DNA of 64,000 nt from Asterias rubens (lineage: Eukaryota > Echinodermata > Asteroidea > Forcipulatida > Asteriidae): NCBI RefSeq assembly GCF_902459465.1, contig NC_047067.1:17111680-17175679 (forward strand), given 5' to 3'. Positions 1 to 11,305 of this stretch are shown here, one piece after another. Numbering within the stretch: the stretch's first letter is position 1; each line of letters opens with the position of its first letter. The notes below the pieces were generated by a model, which worked only from the letters and a program-made list of their open reading frames with translations, was not told the origin of the DNA and did no database searches. The translations under genes and the position numbers were made by a program.

Positions 1-1142
1 GAGGTCGTTGTTTAAAATCCCGCAGGAGTAAAGTTTATTTGTTCAGCCGATTAAAAAACAAATTACCCAGTCAGTTTCCCTTGTGGTTTGTTATTTGATA
101 TTTAAAAAAAAGTCAGGTATTTTTTGAGCAGTTATAAATACATTTCTATCGGAGGATAAAGAATAAAGAGTTTGGTTAACCGTTACACCGATGTGTGTAA
201 AGCACTGTGTACTTCGTATTTTCCCAAGTGCTGTAAAAACAGCCGTGGTAATATTCGGGTTGGATTCTAACCCACGACCTTTGTAACTCTTAAGCATTGT
301 CTCACCATATAGACCACTGAGATTGACCGGTACAGCTATAGCTAGAGGCAATTCAAATCCGAAGTTTAAGCAGCGGGTACCGCACTATTTGATAAACGTT
401 AAATTTGCATCGGGGATAAAATATGTATAATTTGGGTTTACCCGTTTGCGATTTGTATTATAAGCACTGTGTACTCAGTACTTTTCCGAGTTCCTTAGGG
501 GGAAAACAATCACAGGAATATAACATGGTTGGGATTCGAACCAACTACCTTTGCAATATAGAGAGGCAGTTTGAATCTTATGTTTTAGCAGCGGGTACCG
601 CAACGATTAAAAAGACGTTAATTTTGCATCGGGGGAAAAGGAATCTAAAATTTGGTCCAGGCTCCGACTACTTGACCACATTCTCATGAGTATTCAATAT
701 TCTCGGTAATATATTCACACCTACTTTAATAATAACTCTTTTGATAGTTTCTTCTAATCTACTTGATATAATTCCACTTTAAACAACTTGTTTGATTGAG
801 AGAGAAAAACAACCCTTGCAATAGATTGAAATTTATATACATGTTTGATTAATCTGTTCACAAGTTTTGTTTACTGATTTCAATTAACGCCATGAAGTTT
901 GTTACACATGTAAAGAAAGACTACCATGGTGAAACACTCAATAAGCACTCTGGTTTCACTGCATTCGCATAAATCTTTCGCCTTTTACTAAAGATTTCCG
1001 TGCAGAGGAACAAATTAATGAGTCTATAGACTAATTTTTCGCTGCCCTGTCGAAAGATTGGGCTAATAAATAAATAAAAGATAGAACATGAACTAAAATA
1101 ACGTTTCAATGTACAGCTATGTTTTGGGAGACAGCCAATGAA

Positions 1143-1217
1143 GGTCTGTATAGCTCAGTTGGTAGAGCGCCGATACGTTAATCCGGAGGTCGTTGTTTAA
1201 AATCCCGCAGGAGTAAA
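1143..1217 (+). repeat. tRNA-Lys-like segment, representative of the left array
   Basis: The D-arm/A-box region TAGCTCAGTTGGTAGAGC matches tRNA-Lys closely, and the loop ends TTAATC as in tRNA-Lys. The B box is degenerate (GGTTAAAATCC in other copies, GTTTAAAATCC here), and the acceptor stem (GGTCTGT) has no 3' partner. It is therefore a tRNA-derived SINE head, not a working tRNA gene. Confidence 0.75.
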
Positions 1218-1708
1218 TTTTCTCTGTTCAGCCATTTAAAAAACAAATTTCTCAGTCGGTTTCCCTTGTGGTTTGTTATTTGATATTTAAAAAAAAAAAG
1301 TCAGGTATTTTTTGAGCAGTTATAAATACATTTCTATCGGAGGATAAAGAATAAAGAGTTTGGTTAACCGTTACACCGATGTGTGTAAAGCACTGTGTAC
1401 TTCGTATTTTCCCAAGTGCTGTAAAAACAGCCGGGGTAATACTCGGGTTGGATTCTAACCCTCGACCTTTGTAACTCTTAAGCAGTGTCTCACCATATAG
1501 ACCACTGAGATTGACCGGTACAGCTATAGCTAGAGGCAATTCAAATCCGAAGTTTTAGCAGAACCGCACTATTCGATAAACGTTAAATTTGCATCGGGGA
1601 TAAACAAAAATTGTATAATTTTGTTTTTCCCGTTTACCGATTTGTATTGTAAGCACTGTGTACTCAGTACTTTTCCGAGTTCCTTAGGGGGAAAACAAAG
1701 ACAGGAAT

Positions 1709-1790
1709 ATTACACGGTTGGGATTCGAACCAATTACTTTTGCAATTCTAGAGCAGTCTTACAAACTAGACCTTCGAGATTGTCATGTAG
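1709..1790 (-). repeat. SINE head with near-consensus B box (left array)
   Basis: On the minus strand the segment ends in GGTTCGAATCCCAACCGTG, a consensus pol III B box with a T-arm; the A-box region (GGTCTAGTTTGTAAGAC) is weaker. Other copies lie at about 4379-4459 and 9377-9452, and on the plus strand at 31565-31650 and 37240-37325 in the right array. A tRNA-derived origin is likely; transcription is not shown. Confidence 0.65.
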
Positions 1791-4700
1791 AGAGGCAGTT
1801 TAAATATTATGTTTTAGCAGCGGGTACCACGACGATTAAAAAGACGTTCATTTTGCATCGGGGGATAAGGAATCAAAAATTTGGTCCAGGCTCCGACTAC
1901 TTGACCACATTCTCATGAATATTCAATATTCTCGGTAATATATTCACACCTACTTTAAAAATAACTCTTTTGATAGTTTCTTCTAATCTACTTGATATAA
2001 TTCCACTTTAAACAACTTGTTTGATTGAGAGAGAAAAAAAAACCCTTGCAATAGATTGAAACTTATATACATGTTTGAATAATTTGTTCAAAAGTTTTGT
2101 TTACTGATATCAATTAACGCCATGAAGTTTGTTATACATGTAAAGAAAGCCTACCATGGTGAAACACTCAATATGCACTCTGGTTTCACTGCATTCGCAT
2201 AAATCTTTCGCCTTTTACTAAAGATTTCCGTGCAGAGGAACAAATTAATGAGTCTATAGACTAATTTTTCGCTGCCCTGTTGAAAGATTGGGCTAATAAA
2301 TAAATAAAAGATAGAACATGAATTAAAAAAACGTTTCAATTTTCAGCTATGTTTTTGGAGTCAGCAAATGAAGGTCTGTATAGCTCAGTTAGTAGATCGC
2401 CGATACGCTAATCAGGAGGTCGTTGGTTAAAATCCCGCAGGAGTAAAGTTTATTTGTTCAGCCGATTAAAAAACAAATTACCCAGTCAGTTTCCCTTGTG
2501 GTTTGTTATTTGATATTTAAAAAAAAGTCAGGTATTTTTTGAGCAGTTATAAATACATTTCTATCGGAGGATAAAGAATAAAGAGTTTGGTTAACCGTTA
2601 CACCGATGTGTGTAAAGCACTGTGTACTTCGTATTTTCCCAAGTGCTGTAAAAACAGCCGGGGTAATATTCGGGTTGGATTCTAACCCACGACCTTTGTA
2701 ACTCTTAAGCATTGTCTCACCATATAGACCACTGAGATTGACCGGTACAGCTATAGCTAGAGGCAATTCAAATCCGAAGTTTAAGCAGCGGGTACCGCAC
2801 TATTTGATAAACGTTAAATTTGCATCGGGGATAAAATATGTATAATTTGGGTTTACCCGTTTGCGATTTGTATTATAAGCACTGTGTACTCAGTACTTTT
2901 CCGAGTTCCTTAGGGGGAAAACAAATCACAGGAATATAACACTGGTTGGGATTCGAACCAACCAACTACCTTTGCAATATAGAGAGGCAGTTTGAATCTT
3001 ATGTTTTAGCAGCGGGTACCGCAACGATTAAAAAGACGTTAATTTTGCATCGGGGGATAAAGAATCTAAATGTTGGTCCAGGCTCCGACTACTTGACCAC
3101 ATTCTCATGAATATTCAATATTCTCGGTAATATATTCATACCTACTTTAATAAAAACTCTTTTGATAGTTTCTTCTAACCTAATTGATATTATTCCACTT
3201 TAAACAACTTGTTTGATTGATAAAAACTACCCTTGCAATAGACTGGAGTTTATATACATGTTTGATTAATTTGTTCACAAGTTTTGTTTACTGATTTCAA
3301 TTAACGCCATGAAGTTTGTTACACATGTAAAGAAAGACTACCATGGTGAAACACTCAATATGCACTCTGGTTTCACTGCATTCGCATAAATCTTTCGCCT
3401 TTTACTAAAGATTTCCGTGCAGAGGAACAAATTAATGAGTCTATAGACTAATTTTCGCTGCCCTGTCGAAAGATTGGACTAATAAATAAATAAAAGATAG
3501 AACATGAATTAAAAAAACGTTTCAATTTTCAGCTATGTTTTTGGAGTCAGCAAATGAAGGTCTGTATAGCTAAGTTGGTAGAGCGCCGATACGCTAATCA
3601 GGAGGGCGTTGGTTAAAATCCTGCAGGAGTAAACTTTATTTGTTCAGCCGATTAAAAAACAAATTTCCGTGCAGAGGAACAAATTAATGAGTCTATAGAC
3701 TAATTTTTCGCTGCCCTGTCGAAAGATTGGGCTAATAAATAAATAAAAGATAGAACATGAACTAAAATAACGTTTCAATATACAGCTATGTTTTGGGAGA
3801 CAGCCAATGAAGGTCTGTATAGCTCAGTTGGTAGAGCGCCGATACGTTAATCCGGAGGTCGTTGGTTAAAATCCCGCAGGAGTAAATTTCCTCTGTTCAG
3901 CCATTTAAAAAACAAATTTCCCAGTCGGTTTCCCTTGTGGTTTGTTATTTGATATTTAAAAAAAAAAGGTCAGGTATTTTTTGAGCAGTTATAAATACAT
4001 TTCTATCGGAGGATAAAGAATAAAGAGTTTGGTTAACCGTTACACCGATGTGTGTAAAGCACTGTGTACTTCGTATTTTCCCAAGTGCTGTAAAAACAGC
4101 CGGGGTAATACTCGGGTTGGATTCTAACCCACGACCTTTGTAACTCTTAAGCAGTGTCTCACCATATAGACCACTGAGATTGACCGGTACAGCTATAGCT
4201 AGAGGCAATTCAAATCCGAAGTTTTAGCAGAACCGCACTATTCGATAAACGTTAAATTTGCATCGGGGATAAACAAAAATTGTATAATTTTGTTTTTCCC
4301 GTTTACCGATTTGTATTGTAAGCACTGTGTACTCAGTACTTTTCCGAGTTCCTTAGGGGGAAAACAAAGACAGGAATATTACACGGTTGGGATTCGAACC
4401 AATTACCTTTGCAATTCTAGAGCAGTCTTACAAACTAGACCTTCGAGATTGTCATGTAGAGAGGCAGTTTGAATATTATGTTTTAGCAGCGGGTACCACG
4501 ACGATTAAAAAGACGTTCATTTTGCATCGGGGGATAAGGAATCAAAAATTTGGTCCAGGCTCCGACTACTTGACCACATTCTCATGAATATTCAATATTC
4601 TCGGTAATATATTCACACCTACTTTAATAATAACTCTTTTGATAGTTTCTTCTAATCTACTTGATATAATTCCACTTTAAACAACTTGTTTGATTGAGAG

Positions 4701-6584
4701 AGAAAAAACAACCCTTGCAATAGATTGAAACTTATACACATGTTTGAATAATTTGTTCAAAAGTTTTGTTTACTGATATCAATTAACGCCATGAAGTTTG
4801 TTATACATGTAAAGAAAGACTACCATGGTGAAACACTCAATATGCACTCTGGTTTCACTGCATTCGCATAAATCTTTCGCCTTTTACTAAAGATTTCCGT
4901 GCAGAGGAACAAATTAATGAGTCTATAGACTACTTTTTCGCTGCCCTGTTGAAAGATTGGGCTAATAAATAAATAAAAGATAGAACATGAATTAAAAAAA
5001 CGTTTCAGTTTCAGCTATGTTTTTGGAGACGGCCAATGAAGGTCTGTATAGCTCAGTTGGTAGAGCGCCGATACGCTAATCAGGAGGGCGTTGGTTAAAA
5101 TCCCGCAGGAGTAAAGTTTATTTGTTCAGCCGATTAAAAAACAAATTACCCAGTCAGTTTCCCTTGTGGTTTGTTATTTGATATTTAAAAAAAGTCAGGT
5201 ATTTTTTGAGCAGTTATAAATAAATTTCTATCGGAGGATAAAGAATAAAGAGTTTGGTTAACCGTTACACCGATGTGTGTAAAGCACTGTGTACTTCGTA
5301 TTTTCCCAAGTGCTGTAAAAACAGCCGGGGTAATACTCGGGTTGGATTCTAACCCACGACCTTTGTAACTCTTAAGCGTTGTCTCACCATATAGACCACT
5401 GAGATTGACCGGTACAGCTATAGCTAGAGGCAATTCAAATCCGAAGTTTTAGTAGTACCGCACTATTCGATAAACGTTAAATTTGCATCGGGGATAAAAA
5501 AAAATTTATAATTTTGTTTTTCCCGTTTACCGATTTGTATTATAAGCACTGTGTACTCAGTACTTTTCCGAGTTCCTTAGAGGAGAGGAACAAATTAATG
5601 AGTCTATAGACTAATTTTTCGCTGCCCTGTTGAAAGATTGGGCTAATAAATAAATAAAAGATAGAACATAAACTTAAATAACTTTTCAATATACAGCTAT
5701 GTTTTTGGAGTCATCAAATGAAGGTCTGTATAGCTCAGTTGGTAGAGCGCCGATACGTTAATCCGGAGGTCGTTGGTTAAAATCCCGCAGGAGTAAATTT
5801 TATTTGTTCAGCCGATTAAAAAACAAATTACCCAGTCGGTTTCCCTTGTGGTTTGTTATTTGATATTTTAACAATAGAGAAGACTGGTCTTTGGCAATTA
5901 GCAATTGTGTCCAGTGTCTTTAATTAGCGCAAAAATTTTGTTATAAGAAAAGCTCATCACGACAAATCAATTATGAAGTTAATTGTGCTCCTTTTGTTTA
6001 AATAGTGATTTGAAGCGAAGACAGCACTTTAACCTGAGAGTTACTGGAGAAGGAGCAACTGGAGAAATTAAGGTTTGTGTTTCTGAACAGGAATTTTTCT
6101 CTTCCAGGGGCGGGGAAGGGAAGTGAAGGAAGGGACTGGAAAACAAAGAAAGGGTCAAACTTTTGAAGGTTTATGGAATGTTTGCAAACCTAAATGCTTT
6201 TGTTCACCTTGGCCTGTTTGAATCATACATGCATTAAGCTTTGAATGTGTTAGTATTATTTAGTTCATAGCAAATGAGTTTGTTATACCTCGGTAACAAA
6301 TTGTGAAGTTTGATTGGATGTGAAACAAAAACGCATGTACCATGGCTGCCCAGTGTCAAGTTTTGTTAACCGGTGTACATTACCTTGATCATTCCCACCA
6401 TTGGTCCATTTCCAATGCTTAGTACAAAACAGGCGCGGGTTTGAGGGAACAGAGAAGAACTATTTCTTAATTGAGCAACTGTTCGTCTGCTTAATAAATT
6501 ATGCATACTCCGTCATAATTAATATTTGAAGATGACAACATAACTTTGAGTAGAGGAATAATCATGTTACCAAGGTATAAAAAA

Positions 6585-6703
6585 ACAATTGTTGCACGCT
6601 GCGATTGGGGTCCATGGTTTTGTGTACACCCTTGGGGGAAAATGACACCCGAGGTGATGATGTACAAAACGCCATGGATTCCGTCACAGCGTGCAACAAT
6701 TGT
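6585..6703. mobile_element. Foldback element (about 119 bp), copy within the duplicated segment
   Basis: Ends ACAATTGTTGCACGCTG and its reverse complement flank a palindromic body (CCATGG on both sides). The parental copy is at 56619-56735 in the CFAP65-like intron. Confidence 0.7.
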
Positions 6704-6914
6704 ATAATAGTCAATTAGAATTGATTATGCTGGGTCCACAGGGAGTTTTTATGAAGTGTCAATTAAGTTACTTATTCACCTTTCCTATATGAAAACTAAA
6801 GGATACATGTAGCATTATCAGCTTTGTATGAACATCCTTTTCTGTAATAAAATTGACTTTCTGTTGTCCTGTATTTTTCATCAGTTTTATGGGGAGAAAA
6901 CAAATCAAAAAGTT

Positions 6915-8640
6915 TTTTTTTTTTTTTTTTTGCCCTGGAGGGGAAATTTATTCAAGTTTCTTCAATGTACAAAGTTACACAAACTACTGGTAAAACCAAC
7001 TACTTATAGAACGATACTAAGAGATAAATGGCAAATTGCAAAAACAGGAAGTTTGATGATTATACAAGGCATTTAGTTGGTACATAGCAATACAAAAGAC
7101 TCCCATTTGGTATTGAACTTATCCAAGTTGTTATTCTTAACAAAGATCATTTTTTCCATTACAAAATAATGATTTATTTCCTTTTTGATAAGAACAAATG
7201 AGGGCTTTCTGTCGTTCATCTTCATCCGATAAATATGAAAACGGCAAAGAATGAGAATTAAATTGAGAGCAGACCATTTTCTATTAAGGACACCAAACAG
7301 CGTGGTCGTGTTGTCAAAATTAATATCAATGTTCAGTGTATTAGTCAACCAGTGTTTTATCTGACGCCAAAAGTACAGAGACACCTTGCAATTACAAAAC
7401 AAGTGGACTAGTGTCTCTTCTTCAATTTAAAAAAAGTACACAGATTAGAATTCTTCCGACCAATTTTAGAAAGAAAGGAATTTACACCCAGAATTCTATG
7501 CACCAATCTAAACTGGAACCAACGTAACTTGGTGTCACATGTACAGTTGAAGGGTAAACCACAGAAAATGTGCCATTGAGGAATCGGAAAACTCACGCCA
7601 ATTTTTTCTTCCCATTTAACAATAAACTTGTGCACAACTTTTTTGCTGGAGGTGAAAACACTGTACAGACGGGTGGAGCCCTTTATATCCATCAACAAAG
7701 TCTCAAAATTGAATGGTAAAAAAGGGCGAGCAATTTCTGAGGTTTCTCCATTCAGTACATTACGGAAGGAATGTTTGATTGCATTGACCACACCCCCGTA
7801 CTCTAAAAAATTTGTTCTAGCCCTGAATTTCCTTTGAAATGCCACAAGAGAAAGAGCCACACCTTGCGAGTCAAAAATGTCACACACGAAGTTCACACCC
7901 TTTTTGGCCCAGTGTTTATAGTTAATGTGTTTGTTACCGACCATAATATTCTGATTATGCCACAACACATTTTTCAAAGCGTCAATTTGACTGGCAGGTA
8001 CATGACACTTAACAAAGCTGCACCAAGCATTAAGAACATCAATCCAAAAATGGTTTTGATTTGCGGCCCCTTTTAAATAGATCAGCAATGCCTGGTGGCC
8101 TCCCTCGAGTGCTAGAGGATCATAAATGTTCGAAATCTTCAAAAAAGAGTGACCCAACCCAAGTTATTCGAATTTAGAAATCTGCGGATCCAGGTGACCT
8201 TAAGGGCTTTTATATACGAATGCATGTCAATCATTTTAACTCCTCCATGACAATAGCCTTGAATCATCTGGTTCCTGGACACACGGTCATTCCCTTTCCA
8301 TATAAAGTTATAGAACATACAGTCTAATTCTTTGATAACATTCCTAGGCGGGTTGGGGAGAGTTAAAATAAGAAAAGTAAGCTTAGATAAAAGGAGCGAC
8401 TTTGTTACAGTAACTCTCCCCAGCACCGTTAGGTTACGTTTAGACCACTGCTCAATTAAACTTTTAATAGCAGAAATGACCTTGGTGTAGTTCAAATTCA
8501 CCATACTAGCAAGATTAGTGTTAAAGTCTATACCAAGGGCTCTGAAAGGGTTTTCAGCCAAAACCCAGTTAACTTTGATGTGCTCACAAATCCCTTTCTT
8601 ACGCCCTTTGTTGCTACCAATCCAAACCGCATTAGTTTTG
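6915..8640 (-). mobile_element. 5'-truncated non-LTR retrotransposon (L1/Tx1-like), decayed
   Basis: Poly(T) at 6915-6931 is the element's poly(A) tail on the minus strand. The identical TCAAAAAGTT at 6905-6914 and 8641-8650 is the target-site duplication. The body encodes the C-terminal part of a reverse transcriptase: KTNAVWIGSNKGRKKGI at 8640, then WSKRNLTVLGRVTVTKSLLL, FYNFIWKGN, GGVKMIDMHSYIKALKVTWI. A thumb/C-terminal region and a broken Cys-rich knuckle (NLCTFF..., then CNC near 7395) follow. Two frameshifts, near 8150 and 7405, inactivate it. The catalytic Asp-Asp region is missing because of 5' truncation. Confidence 0.88.
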
Positions 8641-8794
8641 TCAAAAAGTTAATACAAATTTGATTTATTTGTTTATGGTTGTTAGGCTGAAGTTCCCTCC
8701 TTTGACCTGTCAGATGTTGTTGTTGGTACAGCAGTCAGTCATGATATTGTTATCTACAATAACAGTAACTGTAGTCTCCACTACAAGCTGCTTA

Positions 8795-9483
8795 GTTCCT
8801 TAGGGGGAAAACAATCACAGGAATATCACACGGTTGGGGATTCGAACCAACTACCAAGCGCCATGAAGTTAATTGCACATGTACAGAAAGACTACCATGG
8901 TGAAACACTCAATATGCACTCTGGTTTCACTGCATTCGCATAAATATTTCGCCTTTTACTAAAGATTTCCGTGCAGAGGAACAAATTAATGAGTCTATAG
9001 ACTAAGTTTTCGCTGCCCTGTCGAAAGATTGGGCTAATAAATAAATAAAAGATAGAACATGAATGTAAATAACGTTTCAATATTCAGCTAATTTTTGGAG
9101 ACAGCCTTTGTTACACTTAAGCAGTGTCTTATCAACTAAACCACCGAGATCGCCCGGTGCAGCTAGAGGCAATTCAAATCCGAAGTTTTAGCAGCGGGTA
9201 CCGCACTTTTGGATAAACGTAAAATTTGCGTCCGGGATATATAAATAAATAATTGGTTTTACCCTTACAACGATTTGTATAATTTTGTTTTTCCCGTTTA
9301 CCGATTTGTATTATAAGCACTGTGTACTCAGTACTTTTCCGAGTCATTAGGGGGAAAACAATCACAGGAATATTACACGGTTGGGATTCGAACCAACTAC
9401 CTTTGCAATTCTAGAGCAGTCTTACAAACTAGACCATCGATATTGCCAGGTAGAGAGGCAGTTTGAATCTTACGTTTTAGCAG
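8795..9483 (+). repeat. Continuation of left SINE-derived array
   Basis: Sequence returns abruptly to array units after the captured fragment. It contains a minus-strand B-box head (GGTTCGAATCC, reverse complement near 9380-9400) and the AT-rich AATAAATAAATAAAAG block near 9040. Similarity ends near 9483. Confidence 0.8.
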
Positions 9484-10622
9484 AAATGATCGATAGGGTC
9501 AACTCGAGAGTTACGTCACAGCTTCTCGTCAGTCTAGTCAGTCTACCAATCATCACCCAACGTGCAAAACGTTCAAATGTCGAATATGACCGTATCCTAT
9601 AGCGATTACTACACAGTGTCACACGCTCAAAGTTGTGAACATGTTAAAACAAATCCCAGACCCTGAGAACTCCGAACCGCTAGCGAATCCAACTTATATC
9701 AAACATGACGTCACGAACTAATAACAACTCACACACATCAGCAGGGCCGTTAATGGTGCCCTATCAGCCGTACAATAGGGCAGAAGACTGGGTTTAAATC
9801 ACTTTTACACTGTATCTTGAATACAAAATATAAAAACAAATCCCCATTATCCTTCACCTCTGATGTATTTCAAATCTACCAACGAAGTGCATTTCTCGTT
9901 TGCCAGACGCTGTGATAATGACTATGTATAGAGTAATTCATTACTAGTTAGGGAGTCGTGTTGTCAAGCAGAAGACGCTAATAGTATGCCACTTCAACTC
10001 CAATGACTACGCTGCAACGTAGCCGATCAATGCGACGAGAGGGCAGTCGATTGTATTTGCCGGTAGTTTACTATGGAATGAACTGGAAGCATAATTGAAT
10101 GCTGAATACAATTTCGATTGATAATCAACAATAACACAGCGAGACCATGAGGTAAGACACACGTTTCTGTAGCACCAATCTAAGCTCAAATTGAATGTGA
10201 GTTACATTTTGATGCGGCTCCTCTTCAAACCAACAGGCGGAATGAACTACACTATACTGACTCTGGGGACAACTTGATGTACAACGTAAGAGATCACATG
10301 AATCCCGAATGAGACGAGTAGCGTCTGACTGCTGGAACCATGCCTCCATATAGATGTCATGCTGTTGTTTTGCTGTTTTGGGGATTTTGCATACTTCAAG
10401 GTAAGTGATGGGTAGAGGCTCTGACCCACACTGCAAATAGAAAACAATGCAATCAACAAAATAAATTACAAATGGCCAAAGAATGCTGAATGAACCAATC
10501 CACGTACCATTAGGGTCCAAAGTAATTATCTATAAGGAAACCTTATGCCTTAAATGTCAATTTCAAAATTATTTTATCCGGTGAACTGTGAACTGAATGC
10601 ATTTGGTAGGATCGGAACTAGC
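9484..10622. other. Gene-less stretch
   Basis: Single-copy-looking sequence with no frame longer than about 130 codons and no recognisable protein. I see nothing else in it. Confidence 0.5.
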
Positions 10623-11010
10623 TTAAAGACATGGACACTATTGGTAATTGTCAAAGACCAGAATTCACACTTGGTGTATCTCAACATACGCATAAAATAA
10701 AAAACCTGTGGAAATTTGAGCTCAATTGGTCGTCGAAGTTGCGAGATAATAATGAAAGTAAAAACACCCTTGTAACACGAAGTTAAAATGTGCTTTTAGA
10801 TGCTTGATTTCGAGACCTAAAAATCTAAATCTGAGGTATCAAAATCAAATTCGTGGAAATTTAATTCTTTCTCGAAAATTACGTTACTTCAGCGGGAACC
10901 GTTTCTCACAATGTTTTATACTATCAACAACTCTCCATTGCTCGTTACCATGTAAGGTTTTATGCTAATCATTATTTTGAGTAATTACCAATAGTGTCCA
11001 CTGCCTTTAA
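10623..11010 (+). mobile_element. TTAA-flanked foldback MITE (piggyBac-like target)
   Basis: Begins TTAAAGACATGGACAC and ends GTGTCCACTGCCTTTAA; the terminal inverted repeats include ATTACCAATAGTGTCCA. TTAA at both ends is typical of piggyBac-class targets. Full-length member of the family also at 53111, 57396 and 59844. Confidence 0.75.
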
Positions 11011-11092
11011 GAATATTCATTGAGCCAATGTACGTGGAGTTTTATTCTCACGAGGAATTAATGTTAGTAAAACACAACATTGACAGTATTGG

Positions 11093-11305
11093 ATCTCAGT
11101 ACTTTTTCGAGTTCTGCTAAGAAGTGAAAAAAATTACACAGGCATGTCACTCGTATAACGTGGGATTTGAACTGTCCCTAGCCACTGGATTAGCTTGCTA
11201 GTCTTGTGGAAAGACATGTTTTAACATGTATTCGAATCCCACCGGGTGTTATGTGGAATGTTTCCACATGACTCGGGAAATATCTGAGTATACAGTGCCT
11301 TAATA
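11093..11305. repeat. Head-to-head pair of SINE fragments
   Basis: Left half is minus strand (body CTCAGTACTTTTTCGAGTT, B box as reverse complement of GGATTTGAACTG). Right half is plus strand (ATTCGAATCCCACC, then GAGTATACAGTGCC). It carries the same SINE body as in the arrays but is more diverged, hence older. Confidence 0.6.

Larger units (their letters stand above)
1..5876 (+). repeat. Left tandem array of SINE-derived 1.2 kb units
   Basis: The unit contains a tRNA-Lys-like segment on the plus strand (starts at 1143, 2373, 3559, 3812, 5041 and 5723) and two SINE-like modules on the minus strand. Those modules share a body (GTACTGAGTACACAGTGC on their own sense strand). Spacings of 1230, 1186, 253, 1229 and 682 bases show full units plus internally deleted ones. 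Short open frames recur in each unit (for example ending at 351, 1539, 2766, 4208 and 5433, read on the minus strand). They follow the repeat rather than coding constraint, so I do not call them genes. The array runs off the left edge. Confidence 0.9.
5877..8794 (+). pseudogene. Inverted partial copy of CFAP65-like exons 5-6, interrupted by a LINE
   Basis: 5877-6914 and 8651-8794 match the reverse complement of 56265-57442 with only scattered differences. The copy includes intron sequence, the foldback element and the end of a TTAA element. Exon 5 is complete at 6006-6072 with its splice signals. Exon 6 is cut at 8794, where the SINE array resumes (AGTTCCTTAGGGGG). Introns are retained, so this is a DNA-level duplication and not a retrocopy. 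It has no start or stop of its own and is presumably non-functional. Confidence 0.88.

Noticed and set aside
91-5433. Recurrent 82-87 codon frames (MPLAIAVPVNLSGLYGE type) in every array unit, on both arrays
   Set aside because: They run through the tRNA-derived head and body of a SINE and begin in its CCTCTAGCTATAGC segment. Conservation follows repeat homogenisation, and there is no sign of protein-level constraint.
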